A DNA stretch of 13,072 nt from Balneolaceae bacterium. GTDB taxonomy: Bacteria; Bacteroidota; Rhodothermia; Balneolales; Balneolaceae. Made by a program: the position numbers and the translations under genes. The stretch's first letter is position 1. Each line of letters starts with the position of its first letter. The stretch spans positions 1 through 13,072 of the forward strand of contig SLGL01000279.1 of NCBI GenBank assembly GCA_007123785.1, written 5' to 3'. Shown in pieces: positions 1 through 7,640 of this stretch. A model generated the notes under the pieces. It was not told the DNA's origin. It did no database searches and saw nothing but the letters and a program-made list of their open reading frames with translations.

Positions 1-32
1 AATAGTAATCTACACTAAAATAAACGACCTCT

Positions 33-73
33 AAAAAATCCTTGAGGCTTCGGGACGAACCAAAAGATCAAGG
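33..73 (-). terminator. Probable intrinsic terminator of the Cache lipoprotein gene
   Basis: Read on the minus strand, CCTTGA (73-68) pairs with TCAAGG (45-40). Inside it lies a second stem, GGTTCG with CGAAGCC, which has one bulged base and a three-base loop. One A and then six T (38-33) follow. It starts about 63 bases past the stop codon of the minus-strand gene. The stem is interrupted by an unpaired TCTTTT on one side, so its strength is uncertain. Confidence 0.42.
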
Positions 74-136
74 CCGGATAAACCATAATCAAAAAGTTAA
101 ACTATAATAAAATAATTATATGGGTAATGTCAGTGG

Positions 137-769
137 TCAGCCCGGTTCACTGTAGTCTCCAACACCACAAATATCTGTCCCCGCAAGCCTTATTATACTT
201 ATTTTCGGTTCCACTTCACCTGTTACCGGATTCAGCCATTTATACTCTACATATCCCCCATCCGGCGACTCTTTTCCAACCTCCATAATTCTGGTTCCAA
301 AAGCAAAATCATCCACATCCCGGAGTTCATCTACCTGTGTTCCCAAAAGGCCGGGTTCTGCTCCGTGCCCCGAAATTTTCCGGTCAGATCCGTAACAAAA
401 CACGTACAAATCACGATCAATAAAAGGTTCTTTTTTGGCTGTAAAATCGCTCAGTGCCTGTTCGCGGCCCACTTCCAGGTAGTGAGCCACTGCGCGATCC
501 AGCATTGTTCTCGCCTCTTCAATCTTGCCCCGCGAAACAACTTCAGCCGAAGCTGTTTCCCGAACATTTTGCTCAGAAACCATACCCTCACTTTCTGATT
601 CTGAATCACTACAGGCTGCCATACCTAAAAACAGTACGATTACAAAAAAATTAACCGCTTTATAAAAAAGAACCGCTATTGAATTGAAGAGACATGGCCA
701 TTCAGCCCTGACTGGAGTGACTTTTTTTAATTTCATATCCCATTGAACTGTTAATATTGAAACTTTCAT
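137..769 (-). CDS. Single-Cache-domain lipoprotein (orphan sensor-like)
   Basis: This encodes 210 residues. Residues 31-52 are hydrophobic and end in a lipobox-like M-A-A-C with Cys53, followed by an acidic, serine-rich linker (SDSESES). This suggests a lipid-anchored protein outside the cytoplasm. Residues 85-207 resemble a single Cache (sCache_2-type) domain: a helix with AVAHYLEVGREQAL, the strand YVFCYGSDRKI, then GLLGTQVDELRD, and near the end YVEYKWLNPVTGEVEPK and GVGDYSEP. Such domains usually bind small ligands as the outer part of chemoreceptors or kinases, but no signalling domain follows here. The leader before the hydrophobic stretch is unusually long. A start at Met12 (base 736) gives a slightly more normal signal sequence, so the exact start is unsure. 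Cys125 and Cys201 could form a disulfide. The gene stands alone on its strand. The domain is well supported; the ligand and role are unknown. Confidence 0.75.
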   Translation of the reverse strand: MKVSILTVQWDMKLKKVTPVRAEWPCLFNSIAVLFYKAVNFFVIVLFLGMAACSDSESESEGMVSEQNVRETASAEVVSRGKIEEARTMLDRAVAHYLEVGREQALSDFTAKKEPFIDRDLYVFCYGSDRKISGHGAEPGLLGTQVDELRDVDDFAFGTRIMEVGKESPDGGYVEYKWLNPVTGEVEPKISIIRLAGTDICGVGDYSEPG

Positions 770-906
770 TTATACCCATACTCTCTTTGCGGAATAATTT
801 TTATATGTAGTAAATTTTGTCATAATTTGAAACATAGCAGCCGGTTTTTTCCCAACCTGGAACCGTTATTTTTCTGAAATTGCCGACAAAGTTCAGAATC
901 ACTCTT

Positions 907-936
907 TTGTCACCTTACAAACTACCCAAATACAAT
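907..936 (+). promoter_or_regulatory. Candidate sigma-70-type promoter of the epimerase gene
   Basis: TTGTCA (907-912) and TACAAT (931-936) each match five of six bases of the classic -35 and -10 boxes, with an 18-base spacer. Transcription would begin about 20 bases before the ATG at 962, leaving a short leader. The sequence just before the ATG (GATCATCCCT) holds no Shine-Dalgarno motif. Bacteroidota promoters often depart from this consensus, so this is only a candidate. Confidence 0.38.
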
Positions 937-961
937 GTTCATACTCTAACAGATCATCCCT

Positions 962-1363
962 ATGCAGATCGATCACATTGGAATCGCCGTAAAAAATATG
1001 GAAGAGGCATCCGCTACTTACGAAAAATTACTTGGCAAACCTTCTTATAAAACTGAAGTTGTGGATGGGCAAAAAGTTGAGGCGGTATTTTTCGAAGCGG
1101 GAGAATCAAAAGTGGAACTACTGGCAGCTACTACTTCCGATTCAGTTATTGCTTCATTTATCAAGAAACAGGGCGAGGGAATTCATCATCTTGCCTTCAG
1201 GGTGGAGAATCTTGAAAAAGAAATTGAACGGCTAAAAAAAGAGGGGTTTGAACTTGTCCATAACATTCCCAGAAAAGGAGCCGATAACAAACGAATTGTG
1301 TTCCTGCATCCGAAAAAAAATCACGGGGTACTTGTGGAATTGTGTGAAAGTATTAAACCGTAA
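962..1363 (+). CDS. mce: Methylmalonyl-CoA epimerase (VOC fold)
   Basis: This 133-residue protein has the usual length and double beta-alpha-beta-beta-beta layout of methylmalonyl-CoA epimerase. The enzyme interconverts (S)- and (R)-methylmalonyl-CoA in the cytoplasm, linking propionyl-CoA carboxylation to the B12-dependent mutase and succinyl-CoA. The first half opens with IDHIGIAVKN and the second with GIHHLAFRV. Aligning the halves puts His5 opposite His76, and the VELL/VELC strands put Glu52 opposite Glu126; these are the likely divalent-metal ligands. The segment KGADNKRIVFLHPK and the closing GVLVELCE are also typical. No mutase or carboxylase gene is nearby, so the pathway link rests on the family. 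The gene converges with ribE, with only 12 bases between the stop codons and no visible terminator there. Other VOC enzymes (glyoxalase, dioxygenase) are less likely given length and motifs. Confidence 0.9.
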   Translation: MQIDHIGIAVKNMEEASATYEKLLGKPSYKTEVVDGQKVEAVFFEAGESKVELLAATTSDSVIASFIKKQGEGIHHLAFRVENLEKEIERLKKEGFELVHNIPRKGADNKRIVFLHPKKNHGVLVELCESIKP

Positions 1364-1375
1364 ATCTTTATTCGG

Positions 1376-1969
1376 TCAGAGTCCTCGTTTTTGCAGATAC
1401 TTCACGATATATTTACCGAAAACGTCAAATTCGATATTCACGCTGCTTCCCTCTTTTTTTGAATTCAGGTTGGTGTGGTCCCAAGTGTAGGGGATAATCG
1501 CCACGGTAAACTGATTGTACTGCTCGTGGGCTACAGTGAGGCTGATGCCATCAATGGCCACACTTCCCCGGCCTACAATATAGTCTTCAAATTCATCAGG
1601 ATATTCCACAGTAATAAGCAGATCAGCTCCATCTTTTTCTATTTTTTTGACAATTCCGGTTGTGTCTACATGTCCCTGTACGATGTGTCCTTCTACCGCT
1701 TTATCGAGAGTTAGAGAACGCTCCAGATTGACCGGTGAGCCCTTCTTAAGATCGCCAAGTGATGTCTTCCGAAGAGTTTCATCCACACACTGAACAAGAA
1801 ACTTTTCACTGTCGAACGAAACCACCGTCAGACACACTCCATTAACAGCTATACTTTCATCCACATGAACTTCACTTATAAATGTTGCGGAAATGGCCAG
1901 ATCTCTTCCTCCTTTCATTTCTTTTACGCTTTCAACAGTCCCAACTTCTTCAACAATTCCAGTAAACAT
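1376..1969 (-). CDS. ribE: Riboflavin synthase, alpha chain
   Basis: At 197 residues it is slightly short for the family (about 200-220) but appears complete. Riboflavin synthase converts two molecules of 6,7-dimethyl-8-ribityllumazine into riboflavin and a pyrimidine that is recycled, acting as a cytoplasmic trimer. The N-terminus MFTGIVEEVGTV is diagnostic. Two homologous lumazine-binding barrels are visible: the first with SIAVNGVCLTVV (Cys46) and the linker VEGHIVQGHVDTTG, the second with GSVAIDGISLTVA (Ser143). Near the end, FDVFGKYIVKYL contains Asp182. Cys46, Ser143 and Asp182 match the positions of known active-site residues. The start lies 3 bases after the ribD stop, so translation is probably coupled and both proteins come from one mRNA. 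The gene is called ribE or ribC depending on the species. Confidence 0.95.
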   Translation of the reverse strand: MFTGIVEEVGTVESVKEMKGGRDLAISATFISEVHVDESIAVNGVCLTVVSFDSEKFLVQCVDETLRKTSLGDLKKGSPVNLERSLTLDKAVEGHIVQGHVDTTGIVKKIEKDGADLLITVEYPDEFEDYIVGRGSVAIDGISLTVAHEQYNQFTVAIIPYTWDHTNLNSKKEGSSVNIEFDVFGKYIVKYLQKRGL

Positions 1970-1972
1970 GAG

Positions 1973-3091
1973 CTATAAATCTGCTGTTAATAACATATCC
2001 CGTCCAATTTGCAGCCAGGCCGAAGTTTTAAACGGTACAACATCTTCCATCCGGTTGACACCCAATCCAAACACTGATCTTGTACCCCCGCCAAGTAATT
2101 TAGGGGCAATGAAAAGCTGCAAACGATCTACCAATCCCTTTTTCAGAAGCGCAGTGGAAAGCTGCTGCCCTCCTTCCACCAGGAGAGAGTTAATGCCATA
2201 TTTGGTAAGTTTTTTCATCGCTTCTTTTAAACGCACATGTCCGCCTGATTTTTCCACAACAACCACTTCCCCGCGAAAGTAGTTGCTTTGCAACATCTTT
2301 AGCATCGGGTCAGCTTCGGTTTCCAATTTCTTTTTATTGTAAGTAATAACGATTGTTTTCTCCTCAAACTGATCGGAAAAAAGATTCAGGTTCCTGGACA
2401 GTTCAAAAGGCCCGTCAATCACTACTCTCCTGGGCTGCCGCCCCTCCACCAGGCGTACAGTCAGCGATGGATTGTCGTGCATTGCAGTGTTTCGACCTAC
2501 CATTACAGCATCCAACTGGCTCCTCCACCGGTGAACCAGCTCGCGTGATTCCTTGCCCGAGATCCATTTAGAATCTCCGTTGGGCGCAGCAATGTAACCG
2601 TCGGCTGTCTGTGCGATTTTCAGGGTAATGAAAGGCCGTCCCATTTCAATGGTGTGTATCCAGGCTTCGTTGAGCTGTTCGGCTTCTTTTCTGAGTACAC
2701 CTACTTCCGTTTTAATGCCACTCTTTTTTATGATTTCAATTCCCTTGCCGTTCACCTTTTCTGAGGGGTCCCTCATAGCAATAACTACACGGCTGAACGG
2801 ATGTTTGGCTACGAGATTGGCACATGGTGGTGTTTTACCATGGTGAGAGCAGGGTTCCAGTGTAACATAAAGAGTGGAACCATCAAGCTTTGATGAATCC
2901 CCTACACTGCGGATGGCATTTACCTCAGCATGAGACTGCCCAAACCGTTCGTGATAGCCTTCACCAATTACATCCCCCTCTCTTGAAACAATCACACAGC
3001 CAACCATTGGATTAGGAGATACAAAACCCAGACCCTGCTCAGCCAGGCTGAGGGCTCGCTGCATCCAGATATTGTCGTTTTTTGGAGCCAT
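1973..3091 (-). CDS. ribD: Bifunctional riboflavin biosynthesis protein RibD (deaminase/reductase)
   Basis: This 372-residue protein has the usual two-domain form and catalyses two successive cytoplasmic steps of riboflavin synthesis: deamination of the pyrimidine made from GTP, then reduction of the ribosyl side chain with NADPH. The deaminase half (about 1-145) contains SPNPMVGCVIV, the zinc motif His54-Ala-Glu56, and PCSHHGKTPPC with Cys81 and Cys90. Glu56 is the expected proton shuttle. The reductase half (about 153-372) shows RPFITLKIAQTADGYIA, SKWISG, DAVMVGRNTAMHDNPSLTVR and LLVEGGQQLSTALL, all typical of the dihydrofolate-reductase-like fold. It is first in a two-gene unit with ribE. 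The strong terminator at 3153-3188 separates it from the upstream gene, so its promoter should lie in the roughly 60 bases between, where I see no clear boxes and no room for an FMN riboswitch. Confidence 0.95.
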   Translation of the reverse strand: MAPKNDNIWMQRALSLAEQGLGFVSPNPMVGCVIVSREGDVIGEGYHERFGQSHAEVNAIRSVGDSSKLDGSTLYVTLEPCSHHGKTPPCANLVAKHPFSRVVIAMRDPSEKVNGKGIEIIKKSGIKTEVGVLRKEAEQLNEAWIHTIEMGRPFITLKIAQTADGYIAAPNGDSKWISGKESRELVHRWRSQLDAVMVGRNTAMHDNPSLTVRLVEGRQPRRVVIDGPFELSRNLNLFSDQFEEKTIVITYNKKKLETEADPMLKMLQSNYFRGEVVVVEKSGGHVRLKEAMKKLTKYGINSLLVEGGQQLSTALLKKGLVDRLQLFIAPKLLGGGTRSVFGLGVNRMEDVVPFKTSAWLQIGRDMLLTADL

Positions 3092-3152
3092 ATCAGGCTT
3101 ATGGTAATTTAATCTGAGTTTCTTATCACGGGCTAAAAAAATCCCTGTTCTT

Positions 3153-3188
3153 AAAAATAAAAAAAGGGCAAGAGATAACCCTTACCCT
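3153..3188 (-). terminator. Intrinsic terminator after the PpiD-like gene
   Basis: On the minus strand AGGGTAAG (3188-3181) and CTTGCCCT (3172-3165) form an 8-base-pair stem with one G-T wobble and an 8-base loop. A T-rich tail (TTTTTTATTTTT) follows at once. It begins about 32 bases past the stop codon of the PpiD-like gene, which places ribD-ribE in a separate transcription unit. Confidence 0.8.
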
Positions 3189-3219
3189 ATTTAATTAAAA
3201 ATTGTTTGGCAAAGACAGA

Positions 3220-4992
3220 TCAGCGAAGCAGCTGGCTTCGATTATCGCGGATTCGCGCTCCATCTTTCAGTCTGTCCAGGAATACTTGCTGGAATGTGAA
3301 AAACTTTTGCTGTTCAAGCTGATTGCGAATCTGATTTCTCTGTGTAGAGCTCATCTGTGCCGGATCGGCCAGATCTACATCCTCTGCATAAATGATAAAA
3401 ACTGCATTTTCTCCGCGAACGGGCCCGGAAAGCTGACCATTTTCCATTCCGAAAATTTTGCCAATTACACCCACTTCCCGACCGGCACCAGGTAGTGTAT
3501 TGGCTCCAAGCCTTACGCCATCGGCATATCGAATCTCTTTGTCGGCAAGTGCCGCAAGGCTTTCAAGGTCGCCGTTTTCAGAGAGAAGCTCGCGGACCCT
3601 GTCGTATGTAATTTCTTTTCGTTTTTCATTGATCACGTAATTTTCAACCTGCGAACGAACCTCGCTGAATGGCCTGGCTCCGGCATCGGTACGCTCGAGA
3701 AGCTGCACAACAATAAAACGGTCATTCAGTTCAATCGGATCAGAAATCCGGTTTGTGCGGAGACGTTCGAGTGCATCCAGGGTGCGCTGGCTTTGCCCGA
3801 GTCCCGGAATGGTCGGATTACCTTTGGTTGCAGTACCTTCCTGAATTTCAAGATCGCGCCTCTCTGCTTCCCGTTCAAAACCATCATTTGATGCGTAAAA
3901 TTCAAATTCTTCGGCTCTTTCTGCAATTCTGTCAATGGTTGCAATTGGATCAGCCTGCACTTCATATGAAAAAGCTGCAAACTTGATTTCACCGTCTCTT
4001 TCGTCAATTTTTTTAAACATATAGGCTGAACCATCAATCAGCACGACCTCGGAAACTTCTCCTACATCAAGATCAAAAACCGGGTAGTATTCGTCTCTGA
4101 TTTCATCGGGTGAGAAATAACCGCTTCTGAAACTGGTATTGGATGAATATCTCTCCAGGAAAAGAGAATCGTTTTCTTCAACAATAAATGCTTCACGGAG
4201 GTCCTCCACATCCTGAATGGCACGCAAGGTGTCTTCGCGTGTTGGTGTTTTATCCCAGCTGACATAGCGGAAACGATAGGTTTCACTTCTTTCAAAAAGG
4301 GATGGATTGTTTCTGTAAAAACTTCTCAGATCTTCTTCAGTGATATTGATCTCATCATCAGTGACTTCGGAATATGGAAATCTGATGTACTGTACATCAG
4401 CAAAAGAGTTGGCACGCTTATACTCGTTATTGATGTCGAGTGAGCTAACTTTGAGACCGGATGAGATGTAATTGCTCATCTTCTGCTGACGGCGGTTGTC
4501 CCGCAGCTGCTGCTCAACCATAATCCAAGCCTGGCTGTTTTCAGGTGAATCAATCGCTGCCCGAAGAGCTACGCGGTCGATGTTACCGTCTGCATCCTGG
4601 AACTGCTGACGAATGAAAGGATCAGGATTGTCGCCGGTAATCATTTCAATGAGCTCATTATCGGTAACGGCAATACCGAGATCGTTCATTTTTTGCTGGA
4701 TTAACCGTGCAGCAACCAAGTCTTCCCATGCCTGATTTTCGTACATGGCTCTTGTTTCCGGATCCATTCCGGAACCGGTTTGCTGGGCGTATTGCTCGGT
4801 ATAAAAGCTGACTCTGTTATTATACTCTTCCAGCGTGATTGGCTCTCCATTTACCTCTCCCAAATTTTGGGGGCCTACGGCAAGTGCATCAAACACCTGT
4901 GTATCGGCCAAAACCCATAAAACTCCGAACGAGAAAATCAGTATCCACAAAATAGATGCGGTACTATTTCTCATTTTTTCCATTACACCCAT
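3220..4992 (-). CDS. PpiD/SurA-like membrane-anchored periplasmic folding factor with degenerate parvulin domain
   Basis: At 590 residues it is close to E. coli PpiD (about 620). Residues 12-30 form one membrane segment after a short positive N-terminus, so the rest should sit in the periplasm, tethered to the inner membrane. Residues 46-200 match the SurA/PpiD N-terminal chaperone domain: GEVNGEPITLEEYNNRV, then a helix-rich stretch with AWEDLVAARLIQQKMNDLGI. Residues 238-332 look like a parvulin prolyl-isomerase domain (SFRSGYFSPDEI, then YYPVFDLDVGEVSEVV and SAYMFKKIDE), but the glycine-rich core and usual catalytic residues are poorly kept, so chaperone work without isomerase activity is possible. 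Residues 380-590 resemble the second half of PpiD proteins and end in a charged helix. Met1 is preceded by AGAGG about 7 bases upstream, one of the few good ribosome-binding sites here; Met4 is an alternative. A terminator follows the gene. The likely role is helping exported proteins fold. Confidence 0.82.
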   Translation of the reverse strand: MGVMEKMRNSTASILWILIFSFGVLWVLADTQVFDALAVGPQNLGEVNGEPITLEEYNNRVSFYTEQYAQQTGSGMDPETRAMYENQAWEDLVAARLIQQKMNDLGIAVTDNELIEMITGDNPDPFIRQQFQDADGNIDRVALRAAIDSPENSQAWIMVEQQLRDNRRQQKMSNYISSGLKVSSLDINNEYKRANSFADVQYIRFPYSEVTDDEINITEEDLRSFYRNNPSLFERSETYRFRYVSWDKTPTREDTLRAIQDVEDLREAFIVEENDSLFLERYSSNTSFRSGYFSPDEIRDEYYPVFDLDVGEVSEVVLIDGSAYMFKKIDERDGEIKFAAFSYEVQADPIATIDRIAERAEEFEFYASNDGFEREAERRDLEIQEGTATKGNPTIPGLGQSQRTLDALERLRTNRISDPIELNDRFIVVQLLERTDAGARPFSEVRSQVENYVINEKRKEITYDRVRELLSENGDLESLAALADKEIRYADGVRLGANTLPGAGREVGVIGKIFGMENGQLSGPVRGENAVFIIYAEDVDLADPAQMSSTQRNQIRNQLEQQKFFTFQQVFLDRLKDGARIRDNRSQLLR

Positions 4993-5048
4993 AGAAAAAC
5001 CTCTATAAATTCTTCTTTATTAATTTTAAAACTTTGTTCAACAGCCCC

Positions 5049-5080
5049 GAAAGATACAACTTCCGCCAACCAAGAACAAT
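5049..5080 (-). promoter_or_regulatory. Candidate Bacteroidota-type promoter of the PpiD-like gene
   Basis: On the minus strand ATTG (5080-5077) is followed after 20 bases by TATCTTTC (5056-5049). This matches the Bacteroidota pattern of TTG near -33 and TAnnTTTG near -7 in all but the last base. Transcription would start about 50 bases before the ATG at 4992. The 7-base direct repeat ATGTAAC (plus strand 5079-5085 and 5092-5098) overlaps the upstream box. Confidence 0.33.
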
Positions 5081-5118
5081 GTAACTGCCTTATGTAACGC
5101 AGCAAATCAAATTCCATT

Positions 5119-6048
5119 TTAGAAAATGTCAATAATACTCATGTGACGTAGATAACGTCCCGGATTTTCATTAATTCCCTTTACCAGATTATTCAATTCG
5201 ATGGTCAGCGAGTCGAGATTTTCATAAATGGATGGATCGTTCACCAATTTACCGAGTGTACCCTCACCATGATCAATTTTTTCCAGGATATTGTTGAGAT
5301 TTGCTGTTGCTGTTTCCAGTTCTACGCGCACTTTGGCCAACTCACTCACATTTTCCTCAATGGATGACATCAGGCTGTCCACTCTGGGTCGGTTATCGGT
5401 GACCAGGGTATCGAGCTGACTGATCATATGGCTGCCGGATGCAATCGCCTGGTCAATTTCATCTTTTTTCCCCTGCAGAATTTCTGCTATACTCCCGGTA
5501 ACCTCCTGGGTGCTTCTAAGAGTTTGATCCAGGGTTGTCCTTGTATCATCATCGAGAGTGGCATTTAACTGGCGCAGAAACTGGTTTAGTTCATATATAG
5601 CGTTTGATACATCATCCCCCAGTTCTTCTCCTTTTTGGCCAAGTACCTCCATCATGGTTTCTTCATACATTCCGCTAATCTCATCTCCCGAAACCAGATA
5701 TCTGCCTGAGGTTCCCAAATCGATCACGATCGACTTTCCCTCCACAATTCCAAGTGATGTGAGCCTTGCCGTGGAGTTATCGGGGATAGGAACTTCGGTA
5801 TCAATTCTCATATTCACACGCACATTATTCTCACGTGTAAGCTGAATGCGGTTTACCGAACCCACCCGCACGCCTTTTATGTAAACCAGGCTTCCGCTGC
5901 TGATGCCATCTGCCCTGTCGAACGTGGTTGAAATTTCCATCGATTGCCTGAAAATTGGAACATCCCTCATAAACCGGAAACCGATTATGGCAACTATGAA
6001 TGCCAAAAAAACAGTGATTCCAACTTTTACTTCATTACTTAATTTCAT
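5119..6048 (-). CDS. mlaD: MCE/MlaD-family lipid-transport substrate-binding protein
   Basis: This 309-residue protein is the MCE subunit of an Mla-type lipid transporter. Residues 9-26 form a single membrane anchor. Residues 36-114 are the MCE domain, with TTFDRADGISSGSLVYIKGV and GVRVGSVNRI followed by the strands around VNMRIDTEVPIPDNSTARL and GKSIVIDLG. MCE domains assemble as periplasmic hexameric rings with a lipid-conducting pore. Residues 135-258 are long amphipathic helices, likely coiled-coil, which could extend the channel away from the membrane. The C-terminal GEGTLGKLVNDPSIYENL and NPGRYLRH stretches recur in MCE proteins of Bacteroidota and some proteobacteria. It is much longer than E. 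coli MlaD (about 180 residues). The start overlaps the mlaF stop as ATGA, so the two are translationally coupled. Direction of transport (inward or outward) cannot be read from sequence. Confidence 0.9.
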   Translation of the reverse strand: MKLSNEVKVGITVFLAFIVAIIGFRFMRDVPIFRQSMEISTTFDRADGISSGSLVYIKGVRVGSVNRIQLTRENNVRVNMRIDTEVPIPDNSTARLTSLGIVEGKSIVIDLGTSGRYLVSGDEISGMYEETMMEVLGQKGEELGDDVSNAIYELNQFLRQLNATLDDDTRTTLDQTLRSTQEVTGSIAEILQGKKDEIDQAIASGSHMISQLDTLVTDNRPRVDSLMSSIEENVSELAKVRVELETATANLNNILEKIDHGEGTLGKLVNDPSIYENLDSLTIELNNLVKGINENPGRYLRHMSIIDIF

Positions 6049-6797
6049 ATCGAACTCTTACTTTTTATTTGATATTCACTGGCTGAGATAAAATCGATCA
6101 GATTTTTCTGATTGCTCTGCCTCATTTGGTCGATGGTACCATACCAGCTAAGTTTTTGTTGATCCAGAAATGCAACTTTATCAGCTACTTCCAGCACACT
6201 GTGCATATCGTGAGTGATAACAATAGAAGTAATATCAAACTGCTCAGCCATCACAATGATCAGTTCATTAATTTCGTCGGCTGTTTGGGGGTCCAAGCCT
6301 GATGTGGGTTCATCATACATAATGTATTGTGGTTCCAGAATAATCGCCCGTGCAAGTCCCACACGCTTTCGCATTCCTCCGGAGAGTTCGGACGTTCCTT
6401 TTTCTGCAGCACTTTCGAGATTCACGTGACGAAGTGCTGCCATTACTTTGTCGTGAATATCCTGTTCGCTCAGATCCGTAAAATAACGTAACGGAAATGC
6501 TATATTTTCAAACGTGTTTATGGAATCGAAAAGTGCCGATCCCTGGAACAAAACACCGAATCTTTGACGAAGTTTTCTCTGTCCCACATAATCCAGTTCA
6601 AAGATATTTTTCCCATCAATGAGTACTTCACCGCTGTCGGGTGTCATTAAAGCGTTAATATGCTTTAATAAAACAGACTTCCCGCATCCCGAGCGTCCGA
6701 TAATGGCTGTAGTTTCTCCGTCCTCTATCCGGAAAGAAACATCTTCCCAGACCAGGTTATCGCCAAAACTTTTTGTAAGATTTCTGATTTCAATCAT
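6045..6797 (-). CDS. mlaF: Mla-type ABC transporter ATP-binding protein
   Basis: This 250-residue cytoplasmic ATPase would energise lipid movement by MlaE/MlaD. Expected ABC motifs appear in order: Walker A GRSGCGKS (34-41), Q-loop around Gln85 (VLFQGSALFDS), signature LSGGM (138-142), Walker B YIMYDEP (158-164) with catalytic Glu163, D-loop SGLD (166-169) and switch His196 (VITHDMHS). The stretch FQGSALFDSINTFENIAFPLR and the signature LSGGMRKRVGLARA, rather than LSGGQ, are typical of the MlaF branch. Its start overlaps the mlaE stop and its stop overlaps the mlaD start, both as ATGA, so the three subunits are made in a linked way. The C-terminal tail after about residue 225 may contact a partner protein; E. 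coli MlaF has an extension that binds MlaB, but no MlaB-like STAS gene is present here. Confidence 0.94.
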   Translation of the reverse strand: MIEIRNLTKSFGDNLVWEDVSFRIEDGETTAIIGRSGCGKSVLLKHINALMTPDSGEVLIDGKNIFELDYVGQRKLRQRFGVLFQGSALFDSINTFENIAFPLRYFTDLSEQDIHDKVMAALRHVNLESAAEKGTSELSGGMRKRVGLARAIILEPQYIMYDEPTSGLDPQTADEINELIIVMAEQFDITSIVITHDMHSVLEVADKVAFLDQQKLSWYGTIDQMRQSNQKNLIDFISASEYQIKSKSSI

Positions 6798-7531
6798 AAT
6801 AAAAGTGCAGCTAATACAAAATCGGCCAGCAGAATGTATATACAGCCAAGAACGGTAGCTTCTGTTGTGCTTTTACCCACACCCTCGGCACCGCCTTTTG
6901 CAAAAAAACCTTTATAACATGCCACCGATGTGATGATAAAACCGAATACGAACGATTTAGTGAAGCCAAAAACAACATTCCAGGGATAAAAATACATTCT
7001 TGCCCCCATCAAAAAGTCAGCAGGCGGAACCGTACCGGAGAAATATCCGGCTGCAAGACCTCCGCCAATTCCAAAAATACTGGCCACAATGTAAAGTACG
7101 GGAAACATCATCACACCGGCCAGTACACGGGGCACTACAAGAAACGAAACCGAGTTGAAACCCATCGATTCCAATGCGTCGATCTGTTCACTCACCCGCA
7201 TAGTCCCCAGCTCGGTGGCAACTCTTGCGCCTACCTTGCCAGCGAGAACCAGGCCAGAGATCACTGCGGCTAACTCAATCAAAATAGACTCCGAAACAAT
7301 GGCCCCAATGGTTGAAAGCGGGATAAATGCAAATTCGAGCTGATAGGCAGACTGGAGTGTCATTACAGAGCCGGTAAAAATTCCCACAAGAATAATGATC
7401 GGAACAGAATCGTAACCAACCTTCACCAATTCATGGAAGAGATTTTTCCGATAGGTGCTAAACTCTGTTGATGAACGCAATGCCTGATATAGCAACGAAC
7501 TGTATTTGCCTAACTCTTTAAATGCATTCAT
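6794..7531 (-). CDS. mlaE: MlaE-family lipid ABC transporter permease
   Basis: This 245-residue integral inner-membrane protein is the permease of the Mla-type transporter and is the first gene of the operon. An amphipathic N-terminal helix (about 1-38) precedes several membrane segments: about 43-62, 76-98, 128-162, 184-205 and 226-245. The family signature GARVATELGTMRVSEQIDALE (101-121, with the following MGF) and the C-terminal GAEGVGKSTTEATVLG are well kept. MlaE dimerises beneath the MCE ring and is driven by two MlaF subunits. The stop overlaps the mlaF start. No Shine-Dalgarno is visible before the ATG at 7531, only an A-rich stretch. The gene diverges from aroC across 215 bases. Confidence 0.94.
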   Translation of the reverse strand: MNAFKELGKYSSLLYQALRSSTEFSTYRKNLFHELVKVGYDSVPIIILVGIFTGSVMTLQSAYQLEFAFIPLSTIGAIVSESILIELAAVISGLVLAGKVGARVATELGTMRVSEQIDALESMGFNSVSFLVVPRVLAGVMMFPVLYIVASIFGIGGGLAAGYFSGTVPPADFLMGARMYFYPWNVVFGFTKSFVFGFIITSVACYKGFFAKGGAEGVGKSTTEATVLGCIYILLADFVLAALLL

Positions 7532-7640
7532 ACAGTTTCTTTTCTAAAAAAGTACTGACGTATCAAAGTTCTATCTATTTATTTTTTTACAGAATTGAAT
7601 ATTACAAAAGTTTTACCCAAAATGTGACCGTGAAAATAAC

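Noticed and set aside
842..872. Hairpin CGGTT/AACCG followed by a T-rich stretch on the plus strand
   Set aside because: The stem is only five pairs, and no plus-strand gene precedes it that would need a terminator.
1364..1375. Shared terminator between the epimerase gene and ribE
   Set aside because: The 12-base gap contains no inverted repeat.
3092..3152. FMN riboswitch upstream of ribD
   Set aside because: Only about 60 bases lie between the ribD start and the upstream terminator, and none of the conserved RFN blocks are seen.
3726..4295. Out-of-frame minus-strand frames inside the PpiD-like gene (3726-4037 and 4062-4295)
   Set aside because: They lie wholly within a well-supported gene in another frame and show no family motifs.
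5092..5118. Possible terminator after mlaD (CTGC/GCAG pairing)
   Set aside because: Four base pairs without a T-run are too weak; read-through into the PpiD-like gene remains possible.
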